The notes below the pieces were generated by a model. The model was given only the letters and a program-made list of their open reading frames with translations, searched no databases and was not told the origin of the DNA. Positions 10,482-22,420 of a stretch of DNA of 64,000 nucleotides are shown here, in pieces. Source of the stretch: Helichrysum umbraculigerum (taxonomy: Eukaryota; Streptophyta; Magnoliopsida; Asterales; Asteraceae); the NCBI GenBank assembly GCA_949592205.1, contig CATIUR010000002.1, positions 3,442,501-3,506,500 of the forward strand, written 5' to 3'. Numbering within the stretch: position 1 is the first letter of the stretch; the number at the start of each line of letters is the position of its first letter. The position numbers were made by a program, and so were the translations under genes.

Positions 10482-12676
10482 GTAGGCTTAATAAGGTTAG
10501 CAATACAAAATGTAGATAAAATGTATTTTGGAAATAAAATTGTTTTTTTTATTCTGTCCAAATAGTTAAATTAAGTATATATGTATAATAGATTTATATA
10601 TGTATACAGTTAATTTATTTACTAATCAGACCTTAGTATTTTAATGGTTTAAAATATATGCTCAATTTTAAAATTTTTTAAAATAGAACCCTGAACCTTA
10701 AATGTTTAAGAGAGACCTTATATAATATGATTTATATATATGTATCATTTAAGTCTAAATACATCGTCAGTCAATTGATAAATCGGCTCACCCATAGAGA
10801 ACAAACTATAAGAGAGGTATAAGGCGGGTCTTTCTGATTCCCTAAAGAAGTAAGGTTTTTAATAAGCTTCGCGCTGACCTGCTTCTCCGCTTCTTTGTGC
10901 GTTAAATGGAGCTACCGAGGACTTTTGATAGGATGATGTCAAAATTAAAAGTAGACTTAAAATAGTAAAACAAAATCCCGTTTTAGCTATAGAAAAATGT
11001 GAAAAGTATGCTAACCCATGAAAACTGCACATCTCTCGTATGAACTGTTAATGGAGCGTGTGTGGTTTACCGGCACATTAATATGAGGACATATTGAGAG
11101 GTGATGTGGGACTCGCGATTCTCGAGCGTACTCGAGCCGGGCACCACGCGGGGTTTGCATGGTTAGTTCACCATCTAGTTCATGATCCTCGGCATACCAG
11201 TCATGAATGGTAGATGAGCATTACCGAGATTAACATGCCATTGATAGGTATCAATGAATCTCAAAGATCTAGGAGTTTCATAGAAATGAAATAGACAAAA
11301 GTATTTTGTTATATGATTACGGCGACCCTTTTTATAAAACTGAAAATATAGATCCTAGCCTTAATTAGAAATTGGGTAATTAATTAAGGAATAGTCAGAC
11401 TAATTAAAATTGTTTTATCTCATAATATCTGTTGAAAATGGTAATAATCCTCTCGTTCTCAATTCCGCAAATAACCTAAACTTCTCACTACTCTCAGTTC
11501 TTGGGAGGGAAAGACTTACCAGTTCAAACTATATGGACGGGTGATGTAACCCTAGGTTCACTCTAAGGAACAAGGAGTATGTTCTTGATGAGCTGTGAAA
11601 CCGTAGGTGCGAGAACAAGGAGTATGTTCCCGACGAGAATAAGGAGTATATTCTCGATAAGTAAATTCCCACTAATGATAATGATTCAACCCAAGAGGAG
11701 ATTGAAGCTCACCGGAAATATTATGATGTTTGATACACAGTTATGGTCAACATAATACTGTCCGGTTAGCCAGCTGTCTACAAACAGTTTGCAACCTCAT
11801 GTCAAATAATTTTGAATGAGAAAGAGACCTGAATAATGGAACTCCAAAATTACTGAGCACGGGATCAGTAAGATTGATGTGCCCTCTAGCTCAGAAGCTC
11901 TTGTGTTATCAATTGGTCATGATGCAAAGGAAAGGAAGAGATCTGGAATAGCTACGAATGAAAAGTCCAATCGTAGGGCTAAGAGAAAGATTGAATCTGA
12001 AATTGCACTGGCAAATGATCCAAAGGAAGCAGTACGATTTACTGCAGCACAGAGGGGCACTAGAAGCGTTGCAGCCCAGAATATCTGAAGGACCTTAAAG
12101 ACAGTAAGGTTGGAAAGGATTCAGATATATAAATGATCGAACTCCATAATACTACGACTTATATTTCGTAGGTCTTGAATATAGGGTGTGGTACTCACAT
12201 ATGCACTATATTGCAAGACCTAAAGGAAAGTATAAGTCTGAGGCATGGAGAGCTCAACTTAGTCATGGGAGACAGAAGAGTCACGCCCATTGGAAAGTTT
12301 GAGCTCATGCTAGAATCTGGGGTTATGATACATTTAAATAATTGCTGTTATTCGTCAGAAATAACAAGTAACATAGATTCATTTCATGCTTGTTTAAAGA
12401 GAGTTATCAGTTTTCATTTAAAATGAAAATGGTGATAAAGCCTCTACTTGCAAAGGCATATATGATAATGTTGAATATGTCAGCAAAGGAATTTAAATGT
12501 TGGTTCGTCTAAAGAGCTTGATAAATTCAAATTGTGGCAATATCGTCTAAGGCACGTAAACAAGAAAGAATATCGCGCAAACTCCAAAAGTATGGAATGT
12601 TGGAATCATTCGACCTTAAATCGGAAGATGTATGCAAATCTTGTTTATTGAGCAAGACGACTAAATCACTATTCAC

Positions 12677-12865
12677 GTGTTGCATGAAAGAAGTGATGGA
12701 TTGTTCGACTTCATATACATGGATGTATGTCGACCATTTCGATGCGCCATAAAAGATGGAAATAGCTACTATGTTGCTGATTACTTCAGTAGATATGGAT
12801 ATGTTTATTTGATTAAACATAAGTCAGACATTTTTGAAAGTTCGAAAGGTGTTAGGACAAAATAG
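12677..12865 (+). pseudogene. Copia integrase core fragment
   Basis: Residues FDFIYMDVCRPFR followed by YYVADYFSRYGYVYLIKHKSD match the start of the rve integrase core of TNT1-type copia elements; the D of YMDV corresponds to the first catalytic Asp. The frame continues past the match only briefly and meets a TAG at 12863-12865. The remaining catalytic residues are not in this frame. It overlaps the preceding zinc region in another frame, so a frameshift separates the two. Confidence 0.75.
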
Positions 12866-13709
12866 AGAACCAAATGGGCAAGATAGATAAAGGTACTCCA
12901 ATCCGAAAGGGGAGGAGAAGACCTTAGTATCGATTTTTCTTGATCATCATAGACAATGTGGAATAGTTTCACAGTTGACTCCTCCTAGAACACCATAGCT
13001 GAATGGAGTAGCTGAGAGGAGGAATAGAGTCCTGTTAGACATGGTTTAATCTATGATGAGTCAGATAACACTTCTAATAAGCTTATGGAATTAGGCATTA
13101 GAAACACTTTCGCATGTCTTAAATCTAATACTCACCAAGAAAGATGATGTGGAAGGGAAAAGGTTTTCCTCTTGGGCACATCCAGATCTGAGGTTGTAAA
13201 GCTATCGTTAGACGAGAAACTTAGCACAAACTAGAAGCCATATGAGAAAGGTATCTTTTCATCGGTTATCCACAGAAGTCGTTTAGATATTTGTTGCTCA
13301 AAAGGGAGTGTTTCTTGAGAGAGAAATAATATCTAAAGAGGACAGTGGGAGCACAATTGATCTTGAAAATATTCAAGGATCGACCGATGACGAAACTATG
13401 GTAAACACTGACACTCAACAAGAGATGGTAACACTTGTTGAACTTGATGACATATCCTTTCCCACTCGCAGTTGTAGAGTTAGCAAATCTCCTTGATTCT
13501 ATTATGGTTTCCATAAAGAAGAACAAGATAAGATTAGTGACAGTACACTAATTGATTTAGATGACTCTGCTAACTACAAAGGAAGCGATGGCAGGCCCTA
13601 AGGCTGCTAAGTGGAAGGAAGCTGTGAAAAGCAAGATTCAGTCTATGTCTAATAACCAAGTTTGAAATTTGGTTGGCACTACACTCAGTCTCAAGACAGT
13701 GAGTTGTAG

Positions 13710-13976
13710 GTGTATCTTCAAGAGGAAGATAGACATGGATGGGAAGTACACCCTTATAAAGCTAGGATGGTAGCAAAGAGCTATACTCAAACCTTCGGGA
13801 ATGATTATGAGGAAACCTTCTCACCAATAGCTGAAATAAAGTCAATTAGGATATTGCTTACAAAAGCTGCATTTCATGGTTATGAAATTTGGCAGATAAA
13901 TGTTAAAACCATTTTCCTTAACAGGAAACTGACAGAGGATGTGTTCATTGCACAACCGGAAGGTTTTAAAAATTAG
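13710..13976 (+). pseudogene. Copia reverse transcriptase N-terminal fragment
   Basis: The 88-codon frame contains YKARMVAKSYTQTFGNDYEE, FSPIAEIKSIRILL and DVFIAQPEGF, the hallmark start of the copia RT domain (usual form KARLVAKGYTQ...EEVYM.QPEGF). It ends at a TAG immediately after FKN, before the YVDD catalytic box, which I did not find in any frame nearby. The fragment confirms the copia lineage and strand. Confidence 0.85.
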
Positions 13977-15894
13977 CAAAGTATCCTAATAGAGTGTGTA
14001 AGCTTTAGAAGGCCGTTTATAGTTTTAAACAGTCTTCTTGTAGCTGGAATCTCTACTTCCATGAGAAAGTCTAACAGTTTAGATTTCTAGAAGCAAAGAT
14101 GAGTCCGGCAGATGTGTCAAAGTCAGTGGGAGTATTGTAGTCTTCCTGGTGTTATATGTGAAAGATATAATACTCATAGGAAATGTAACCCTAACATTAC
14201 GAAGGTGTAAAGAGTTGATTGGGAGAATATTTCGCTGTGAAAGATTTGGAAGATACAATATATTCTTGGTACAAAGATTTTCAGAGATATGTTAAAAACG
14301 TCTCAAAGGACTTAACCAGGACATGTACTTAGAATGAAATTTTGAAAAGTTTTAAAATGGAAAATTCTAAGAAAGGGAATCTACCCTTACATCATGGCAT
14401 AAAGATTACTAAAAGATTAGTATCCAAAGACTGCACAAGATTGGACTAAATGAGTCGAGTCCCATAGGCTTCGGCTATAAGGATCGATCATACATGCCAT
14501 GAAGTATACAAGACCCGATGTCTCATTTGCTTGGAGCATAGTGAGTTGACATCAGCAGAATCATGGTAAAGGTCATAAAACAGTTGTAAAGAATATTCTT
14601 AAGTATTTGAGAAATACTAAAGACAGGTTCTTAGATTATAATGGAGAAGAGAAACTTAGAGTAACAGGTTATAGTAACGTAAGTTTGCAAACAGATAGAG
14701 ATGATAGTCGTTCATAGTCTGGTTGGGTATTCTTACAAATGGGGGAATAATAACTTTGAAAGGTTCAAAGCAAGATACAATAACAGATGGGAATCTGAGT
14801 ATATTGAAACTTGCAAGACTTAAAAGGAAGTCATAAGGATGAGGAATTTCATTGGTGATCTTGGAGGTGTTCCAATAGAACAAATCCCAAAGAAATGTTA
14901 TGTGATAATGGAGAGTCCAAAGCACATTGAAGTAAAATACTATTTTGTTCAAAGGAAGATAAGGGATAAATGGTTGTGATGGACACACGATTAGTAAACG
15001 TGCTAGGAGCATAGGTTTACGAGATAAAGTTTTAGTTGTTTGATTTTGAAACATTACAAACAATGATGGGAACTAGAATAGACTTGGTGATAAATGATGG
15101 AGATTCATTTATGGGAAGGAGTTCTACCATTTACTATCGTTTATCATTGTGTTTCAGTTTAGCATGTTTAGACACCACTTCCAGAGTAATCAGAATTACT
15201 CAAACCTCCTCAGTCGATCACACTATAGGAAGTATGTGGTGAATAAAGACTGTCATGGAGTGTTAGTAGATTGTCTATGGAGATTAGACATTGCATGGAG
15301 ATTGCTGCAGCACTCATGGGTACTTAATGGGAATTTAAGTATAGGAGAAACCCGCACTCATGGAAGTTACTTCATGGATTGAAATCACGAGTAACTCTGA
15401 GATGATAATATCTTATATTCTTAAAATGGAGATACATTTGAGTTCCTAGTTTTCAAGTCAGTTGTACTTTAGCTATTCAAACGCTGTGCGTAAATGCCAG
15501 TCATAAAGGATACGCTAGGTATGATATGATGAGTTGACTAGTGCTATGCATGCGAAATTTATTTGTTCCTTTTGCCTAAATGGAAAAGCGATATCTCTGG
15601 GCCCTCTGATGATTAAATGTTGACTCATAAAGTGCTTGGCCAAGCCAGGACTAAATTGATATGTACAATTCAGTAGTCCCATATAGTCAAATTGATCAGA
15701 AATCAGAAAACATAATCTTGAATCTGGAGATTGATTAAATCCATGTCCCAGTTTCATACGATATCTGAAACAAAGGAATATATGATCACTTATCTAAAAG
15801 GAACGTCACTGGATATGATCAGAGTTCGGCAGGTGCATTGGATGGCACCTCTACTTAGGATAGAGACGGACCAATAGTAGTTGATGACTTGTCC

Positions 15895-15903
15895 AAGTGG
15901 GAG
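15895..15903 (+). other. Polypurine tract of the copia element
   Basis: AAGTGGGAG two bases before the 3' LTR start TGTTGG, the standard copia arrangement. Confidence 0.85.
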
Positions 15904-15905
15904 AC

Positions 15906-16784
15906 TGTTGGAAATAGTGTCCAAGGTCATAACTAATTGGTAGACTATTCTAAAGGTAGAGCCTTTTTGGGTTGCCCTCGATGAACAGTAAGAGAAACAA
16001 TAAGAGAGATAATATTAATTGTGATTAATATTATAAGTTAATTATTTGGTTTGTTAATTTATCTATGGTTGATAAATTAATTAGAAGCTAAAAGAAGTTA
16101 ACGGAAACAATAAGAATGTTTAGTTAGTTTATTAATTGAATATTAATAAACTAAAAGGAACATTCTGGAAACGAGTTCCAACCGGCGGTTGGAAGGTTCA
16201 ACCGGCGGTTGGAGGTTAGGGTTTGTAAGGCGGTGTAGACGTGTCATTACTTGGGCAGGAATCAAGTCCAACCGGCGGTTGGAAGCTCCAACCGGCGGTT
16301 GGAGGACGAATTCAGTTGTCCCACATCGGCCAAGAGATAAAACCCTAGGCTCCCTCTCCCCTTATAAATAGAGGCCTAATCCATGGTTTCCAATCATCCC
16401 AGATTCGAATTTAGTTCGTTTCTTTCTCTCTTTCTCATTCTTAATCCTTGTGAGAGTTTACACGACGTAGAGTCGGGACCCTAGGATTTGGAGTTTCTCT
16501 TGGTTCTCGGGTATGACGCATTAGAGGTATTCTATTTTGGGTACTCGTCATCCAAAGCATGGAAGGTCGAGCAAGGAGTCTGCGTGAAGGTTCTGCAAGG
16601 TTGTCTGCGCGTGAGAAATTGGTTTTCTCAAAGGTTAGTATTTTCTCGTTTATCTATTTATTTTGTTATTGTTAATAGCTTTATTATGCAACGGTCCTTT
16701 AGGGTTTTGTTTCCTAGTTGTTCTAGATTAATTGTTATTTTCCGCTGCGTATATTAGTCTAGTTAGGGAATAGAAAACCCAACA
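15906..16784 (+). repeat. 3' LTR of the copia element
   Basis: 879 bp, about 99.5% identical to the 5' LTR. The dyad module (16178-16371) keeps all four dyads and the TATA box (16363-16371). Confidence 0.95.
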
Positions 16785-17139
16785 ATAAGTCCCAGTGCTT
16801 ACAACCTATAACCATTAGCTAGGTGACTCTAGCCACTGAGTATACAGATAGTACTATCGATTTGACAACCCTCCCAGGATATTACTCGTTGGTCATTCCA
16901 ACCCCATCGACGGCAGTCGTAACGAGGAGTGTATACTTAAGATGTTATTGAGGCAACAACAAAACAACTAGTCGTGGTTTGGTTATAGTACTAGGTATCG
17001 TTACTTTAACTCTAAAGGTTTAGCTCACCTTGGAGGGATCATTATCTCTATTTCCCACTTAAACTATACAACTACTCAACTACTGTTTTTGGGAAAGGTA
17101 TTCCCTGTGACAACTAATAGGATAGGTGATCCTACACTC

Positions 17140-17570
17140 GTACTCTTATAAGGAAATGTTTACTTAATTGTTAAACCTGTGTTTCCTGCAACAATTATTT
17201 ATGGAATGTTTGCTTAATTGCTAAACTTGAGTTCCTGTTAACTATCTGTGGAAAATGTTTACTTGACTGTCAAACCTGATTTTCCTATTACTATAGAATC
17301 TGGATATGTTCATTTGATTTATGAACTTGTGTTTCTGCTTGACTTATCTGGAAATGTTTATTTGATTTATAAACTTGAGTTTCCCGTAATAACTTGAATG
17401 GATATGTTTAATTATTTGATAAACCTGTATATCCTGTAAACTACACAATTAGGAAATGTTTATGATTAAACCTGTGTTTCCTACACTGCTATTATTTATA
17501 GTAAGAATGACATTCTTACATATTTAGGAAATGTTTTCTTTAAGTAGAATGCTTGTGTTTCCTACTATAC
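17140..17570. repeat. Imperfect minisatellite with dyad units in the solo LTR
   Basis: About seven units of 50-65 bp, each beginning GGAAATGTTT(A) and ending AAACCTGTGTTTCC or close variants, so that each unit has inverted ends (GGAAA...TTTCC). Sequence between the ends varies. It lies in the distal part of the solo LTR, between the copia insertion and the conserved tail. Confidence 0.7.
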
Positions 17571-18100
17571 ATATAAACATTATGTTTGTGTACATGAATG
17601 ATTTATACAAAACTTATTTCTACTACGTACATATAAAACCTGTGAATTCACTCAACATTAAATGTTGACGGTTTACTATGTTTTTCAGGGAATTAGGACT
17701 CAGGTACTTCCGCATGCATACAGGACGTAGGTTACCCGACTATATATGATGCCACTTTTGGGACACTTGGATTTCCTTCGTATTATCAATTCCATTGGTT
17801 ATACTTATGAAATCCCTTTTTATAAAACTTGTAATATCAGTACTTATGTTGTCTTTGACAACCCTACTTATGTACGACTTACTAAGTCGTATCTTTTGTA
17901 ATAACTTTAAACTTATGGAATCTTAAATATATTATGTGTTCTGTGTGATCATATGCTCTGATACAGTAGGTGAATGCACTATCGAATCTGTCAGCGCCCC
18001 CGCTGTTACACTGTAATGAAAATGCTTCCGCTAATTAACTAAAAGCTTCCGCTAAACTATTAATAAACGCGATTATCGGTTTTGGGGGTGTGACACTTTC

Positions 18101-19731
18101 ATACTTTTTGACGAAGCAAAACTCCAACGCTATTCAAAGATCAGGTTTTCAGCAAATTTTTAGTAAAGGGGAACATTTTGCGAATGATACAAATTCCACC
18201 ATATTTTGAGTAATCCAAACTGTTAACAAATAGAAGAAATTCAAACTAGACTTTTTCTTAAAAAATTTTGCAAACAGAATTTTTAAAGCCTTCTTGCCGA
18301 CAAGAGTTTCAACCGAGCTTTTATCGACTCAAGTTTCAATGGATTTCGAATTTTCAACAGACTTTCACCATCATAGTTTTTCTAACAAATGTATTTTAAT
18401 AAAAATTTTACGAAATTCTCAAAGTTTCAAAACCGTGTAAACTTATTTATAGCACCCGACTTTATAAAAATCTCAAACTCCGGATGGTCAACAAAATTTC
18501 ACAGTATACAACGAAATCTTTGCTCCTGTAAGACAATTTACCAAAACTCGAATGAGGACGCGGGTGTTCTCATTCTTAGAAGGCCTAACTATCCTTGTGA
18601 TTTCTTACTTTACTGAATCTTAATCGTTACTTGCTACTACATCCTGTGTTTTAAATCCTAAAAATGTGTTAGGGCTAGAAAACAACAGATGACTTACTAA
18701 GCACGGGTATGTTCACCTGTACAGAATAGAATCACTATTGCATTAATTATCACATGAATTTCAAAGATGGGCATAATGTCTATATTACTTGCCGTATACA
18801 GTAGGTGTACAGTCGGTTTTGCAAATAGTGGTTATTCGGATTAAGCGGAGTAATACATAATTACATCCATCATTGAGATTGCGAACTTGGGTATCATCAC
18901 TAATAAACATGGAGATACATACATGATCGGATAGATATTAATTGTTGTTTGATATACTTTATAATTTCCCTAGATTCTGAGTGCTCGATAGAGTTAGGGA
19001 AAAAAATAGCTTAGCTTCTAACGGTTTCTATGCGAGACGAGGTTTAGCACATATGTATAGGAATAACATATCCTACACTATTTTGTATCGGAGGACGTAC
19101 CGGTTAAATCTTTATATTGTGGGTAACATCCCACGTTAAACTAAATTTTGGATAACCTTCCACGTTAAACTAAGTTTTGGGTAACATCCCATATAAAACT
19201 GATTTGTGCTAAACTACCTCGTTTCCATATGAGACTGATAGGGTCTAGGTTATGCATCTTGTATGGTAGGAGACGGTAAGATTTACAAAGTTCGGTGAAC
19301 TATAAGTTCAACTTATTGATAAACTCAGTAACATGGACCATCCCTGTCGTGAAGACAATAGTCGTGTAAATATCGGAAATCTTACTATCAATCCTCCTAA
19401 ATGATCGGTAGAGTTTAGTTCGGAGTAATAGATCGGTAGTTACTCTAAACTATAAGAACACGGAAACACTCACTGAATTCGGTGGATTAGTCATCCAAAA
19501 CAAAGTAACACTTGCTTATACGGGACGACCTGGTCAAGTAGACATAATGGTCTGGTAGAATTTGGACCTCTCCATTTCTTAAGTAATCGGTAGGTCAAAG
19601 CCTAACAAGGGGAGAGGACATGGATAAATCGGATGTCTTAGAATTAGACGCATTACTTAGTCGGCCTTAGTATCACGCGAACATAGACTAAAAATGAATT
19701 TCGGGATGAAATTCTCCTAACAAGGGGAGAA
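18101..19731 (+). other. Internal DNA of the chromovirus-like element (right part), ending in a polypurine tract
   Basis: About 1.6 kb without a credible ORF. A triple imperfect repeat of about 29 bp (GGGTAACATCCCACGTTAAA type) lies at 19119-19205. The end reads TCGGGATGAAATTCTCC then CAAGGGGAGAA (19721-19731), the usual chromovirus sequence before the 3' LTR and homologous to the minus-strand copy at 45178-45216. Pol is absent, so the element was non-autonomous or has lost its pol. Confidence 0.6.
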
Positions 19732-19820
19732 TGTGACACCCGGTCAATATACCCAATAATGGGTCCAAATTTAAACTTTAAATATTCGTACACGGTACGA
19801 ATCAAAATGAAAGTATTCGG

Positions 19821-19822
<2 letters not shown>

Positions 19823-19874
<52 letters not shown>

Positions 19875-20068
19875 ATTGGGATCCATGGAGAAGGAAATTT
19901 AGGTGGAGAAGAGGGAGAAACAATATGATTCACTATTTTTATTACTATGATTCAACTTTTTATTACTTGAATTATAAAAATTAAAAAATGAATCATAATA
20001 ATAAAATACCGAATCATATTTTCTTCTCCCCCTTCTCCACCTAAATTTTCTTCTTTTTTGATCTTGTT

Positions 20069-20129
<61 letters not shown>
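19823..20129. repeat. Foldback MITE (about 19873-20073) inside a (TA)n microsatellite
   Basis: TA tracts at 19823-19872 and 20074-20129 flank a roughly 200-bp segment. Its ends are inverted over about 45 bp: GGAAATTTAGGTGGAGAAG and its complement, then GATTC-containing arms. The arrangement suggests insertion of a small inverted-repeat element into an existing TA tract of the LTR. Family not determined. Confidence 0.65.
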
Positions 20130-20134
<5 letters not shown>

Positions 20135-20855
20135 TGATTATTAAATATTCACAAATGAATTGATCTGGAAGTACTAAGAAAACATGAAAATAAAAGTTGT
20201 TCCAAAACATTTCCAAGTAGAATATTATTATCAGGAGGTAATATTATTGTACTCGGAAAATTTGTAAAACTCTTTTTGGATAATTAAAACTATCCGTATA
20301 TTCAAAGTAAAACAATATTATATTTTTATAACCCGAATGGAGTATTTTTATAAAATATTTTGAATGGAAACAAATACGACTTCTATTTTAGAAATTTATC
20401 ACTTGAAAATATTTTTACTATATAACGATCGGATACCAAAATACGGGTCAAAGTACCACGGAGCGGGGCAAAATTGGGCCAACCACCTCCAATAATTGGA
20501 GATGGCCGGCCTTTCCTTCATCTCATTTCTTTCTCCCTCTCAACTCTCAAACTCTCTCTCGGTCTCTCTCTTTCGATCCAACAAACAACAACAACTCAAA
20601 CAACAACATCATCGTCATAATCATCTCCTCCTTCATCTTCTTGGATCATCACCATCATCATCATCATCACCCGGTTCATCATCATCATCATCCTCACGGT
20701 TTCAAATTTTAATTTATAAGAACCACTCACTTTTACTTTGAGTTTTCTAGTTTATATAACTTATATTATCATATATTAGCATTGTATAGGTGTAATATGT
20801 ATGAAATTTGGATTAAAAATGGGTTTGGGGATGATCTGATGCGCTTTTGGCCTAA

Positions 20856-20917
20856 GTGCCGGCGGATCCTCAAAAACACAAAGTGCTGGCGGCGCTTTAT
20901 TAGGTGCCGGTGGCACC
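20856..20917. repeat. Short array of GTGCCGGCGG-type dyads
   Basis: Three related sites start at 20856 (GTGCCGGCGGATCC), 20883 (GTGCTGGCGGCGC) and 20904 (GTGCCGGTGGCACC). They lie downstream of the leader, as in the other chromovirus-like LTRs. Arms are partly decayed; the core CCGGCGG is shared with two other dyad families. Confidence 0.6.
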
Positions 20918-22420
20918 TTTTTGCAAATCAGGAAACCATATTTTGTAGTTTTGTAGTCCTCTGAGTCACGGTCATTTGGATACCTGGATCGCCTCAATCC
21001 GAGTTCGTATGAGGGAGATATGGCCAAAACAGTACAGCCCTGTCAAATCAGTTTAACAACAAAGTTTTATCATATATATATTACGAGATGGATATTTTTA
21101 CAAAAACAAACCATGTTAGATTTTGAAACATGAATATACGAGTTATATTTATACAATCAAACATATCTTATGTTTTAGAACATTATATATATATATATAT
21201 ACACGATGAATATTTCTGCGAAAACAAAACAAAATATGTTTTTGAAATATAATCTCGTGTCGCCACCAACGGGCCATACATTTTTACAAACTTTGAAATG
21301 GAAATACAAACATAAATATTCGGACATAATTTAAACGGATAAACATTGATCCGGAATACATTAGACAAACGAATGCTCATTAGAATCTCGCGTGTTTAGG
21401 ACACTAGCGGAATTCAAGGTTGTTCAATCCACGTTGGATATTTGCATTGCTCGGATAGACTCAGGTGAGTCTCACGGCCCCATTTTCACTGTTTATTGTT
21501 TTTAAATTTGGGGGAGATGCAACACAAACTATTATCGTGATCACTATTATTCGGTTAGTTAATTTAGTATTAACTCAATTAATTTCATTGTTATTTAATT
21601 CGGTTAACCATATTGGTTACATTGTTCGGGTATCATAGTCGGTATTGATTTTCATTGCTCGGGTATTGCGCAAGTGTTTTAATACGGTAAAGTCCTCATC
21701 AGTGCATGATTTGTTAACTTAATAAGGCGCGATTACTAAAGATAGATCTATCAAGGAGTGACGTCCCTACCCGGGTTGTTAGCTACAACCATACCAAAAG
21801 GGCAATTTAGTAATGGTTAAGGGTGTATCACCAAGACGGGAGACAAAAATCAGGTCAGGCTTCAAATCATGGCTTAGTGCAATACAAATGTCATTGTCGG
21901 TTAATCATTGTTCGGTAACCCTAATGGGTTAATCACTATTCGGAAACCTTAACAGGTTATCATTGTACGGTTACATTGTTGCTCACTAATCGGTTTACAT
22001 TATTTACTTATCGTCGGATAATTATGTTGATCACATCATTGTTTATATTTAAACCTGTGAGATTCAGCAGCTTTATAGCTGACCCTTTTAGTGTTGCATT
22101 CTCAGGTACACAGCAATAGTAGGGTTGCTCAGTAAGGATGGCCTGCAGGATATGCTAGTTAGTATAAGTCGCATGCTTGCAAACAGATGAAGATTTTCCT
22201 GCATTATATTTTGTTAAACGTTATGTATTAAAATATTCGAAAATCATTTTGGCGAACTCACCTTTATAATGTAAACTTATGATCTAAAACTCGTAATACT
22301 TTTGAAATGTAATGTATTTTCGAAACGTCTCATTTAAAGTGTCGTTTGTTTGTACTTTGATTATTGATTAGTCACGTCCGACCCGATTCACTTCCGCAAC
22401 CCAAAATAGGAGTGGTGACA

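Larger units (their letters stand above)
11879..14960 (+). pseudogene. Degenerate copia gag-pol
   Basis: Fragments in the expected order lie in shifting frames with many stops. They are a possible gag remnant near 11879-12088, the pre-integrase zinc region (about 12530-12670, with CKSCLLSK), the integrase core (12677-12865), the linker with LEREIISKEDSGSTIDLE (13308-13400), RT (13710-13976), and RNase H (about 14575-14760, KYLRNTKDRFLDY then GYSNVSLQTDRDD). No stretch longer than about 90 codons remains open. The protein cannot be made. The contrast with nearly identical LTRs shows the decay largely predates the last transposition. Confidence 0.85.
9590..16784 (+). mobile_element. Complete Ty1/copia retrotransposon with degenerate pol
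   Basis: Two 879-bp LTRs (9590-10468, 15906-16784) of form TGTTGGAAAT...AACCCAACA are flanked by the 5-bp duplication ATAAG (9585-9589, 16785-16789). A TGGTATCAGAGC primer site is at 10470 and a polypurine tract AAGTGGGAG ends at 15903. I count four differences between the LTRs (0.46%), so insertion is recent. The internal region has copia order (gag remains, integrase, RT, RNase H) but is riddled with stops and shifts, so movement of this copy must have used proteins from another copy. Confidence 0.95.
7040..18095 (+). mobile_element. Solo LTR of a chromovirus-like gypsy element, interrupted by a copia element
   Basis: Begins TGTGACAATCCTCC, ends GGGGGTGTGACA, and is flanked by the 5-bp duplication CTTTC (7035-7039 and 18096-18100). 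A complete copia element plus its duplicated ATAAG occupies 9590-16789; without it the LTR is about 3.86 kb. Contents in order are an AT-rich U3, a CT/CAT-rich leader (about 7700-8040), a GC dyad array (8258-8534), a (TA)n tract, the block GTGAGTTCACAGCCCC (9299-9314) shared with other LTRs here, a dyad minisatellite (about 17140-17570) and a conserved tail. One LTR without internal region and with a perfect target duplication indicates recombination between two former LTRs. Confidence 0.85.
19732..22420 (+). mobile_element. 3' LTR of a chromovirus-like gypsy element
   Basis: Starts TGTGACACCC right after the polypurine tract and ends GGAGTGGTGACA. It carries two (TA)n tracts with a foldback MITE between them, a CT then CAT-rich leader (20495-20745), a short GC dyad array (20856-20917), the ACTCAGGTGAGTCTCA block (21461-21476) shared with the solo LTR at 49094, and the AACCTGTGAG tail block. 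Flanks differ (GAGAA and TATGG), as expected for a 3' LTR whose partner lies elsewhere. The partner was not found in the window. Confidence 0.75.

Noticed and set aside
11041..11470. Possible tRNA or rRNA-like pieces in the copia internal region
   Set aside because: No cloverleaf or rRNA words found; it is degenerate gag-region DNA.
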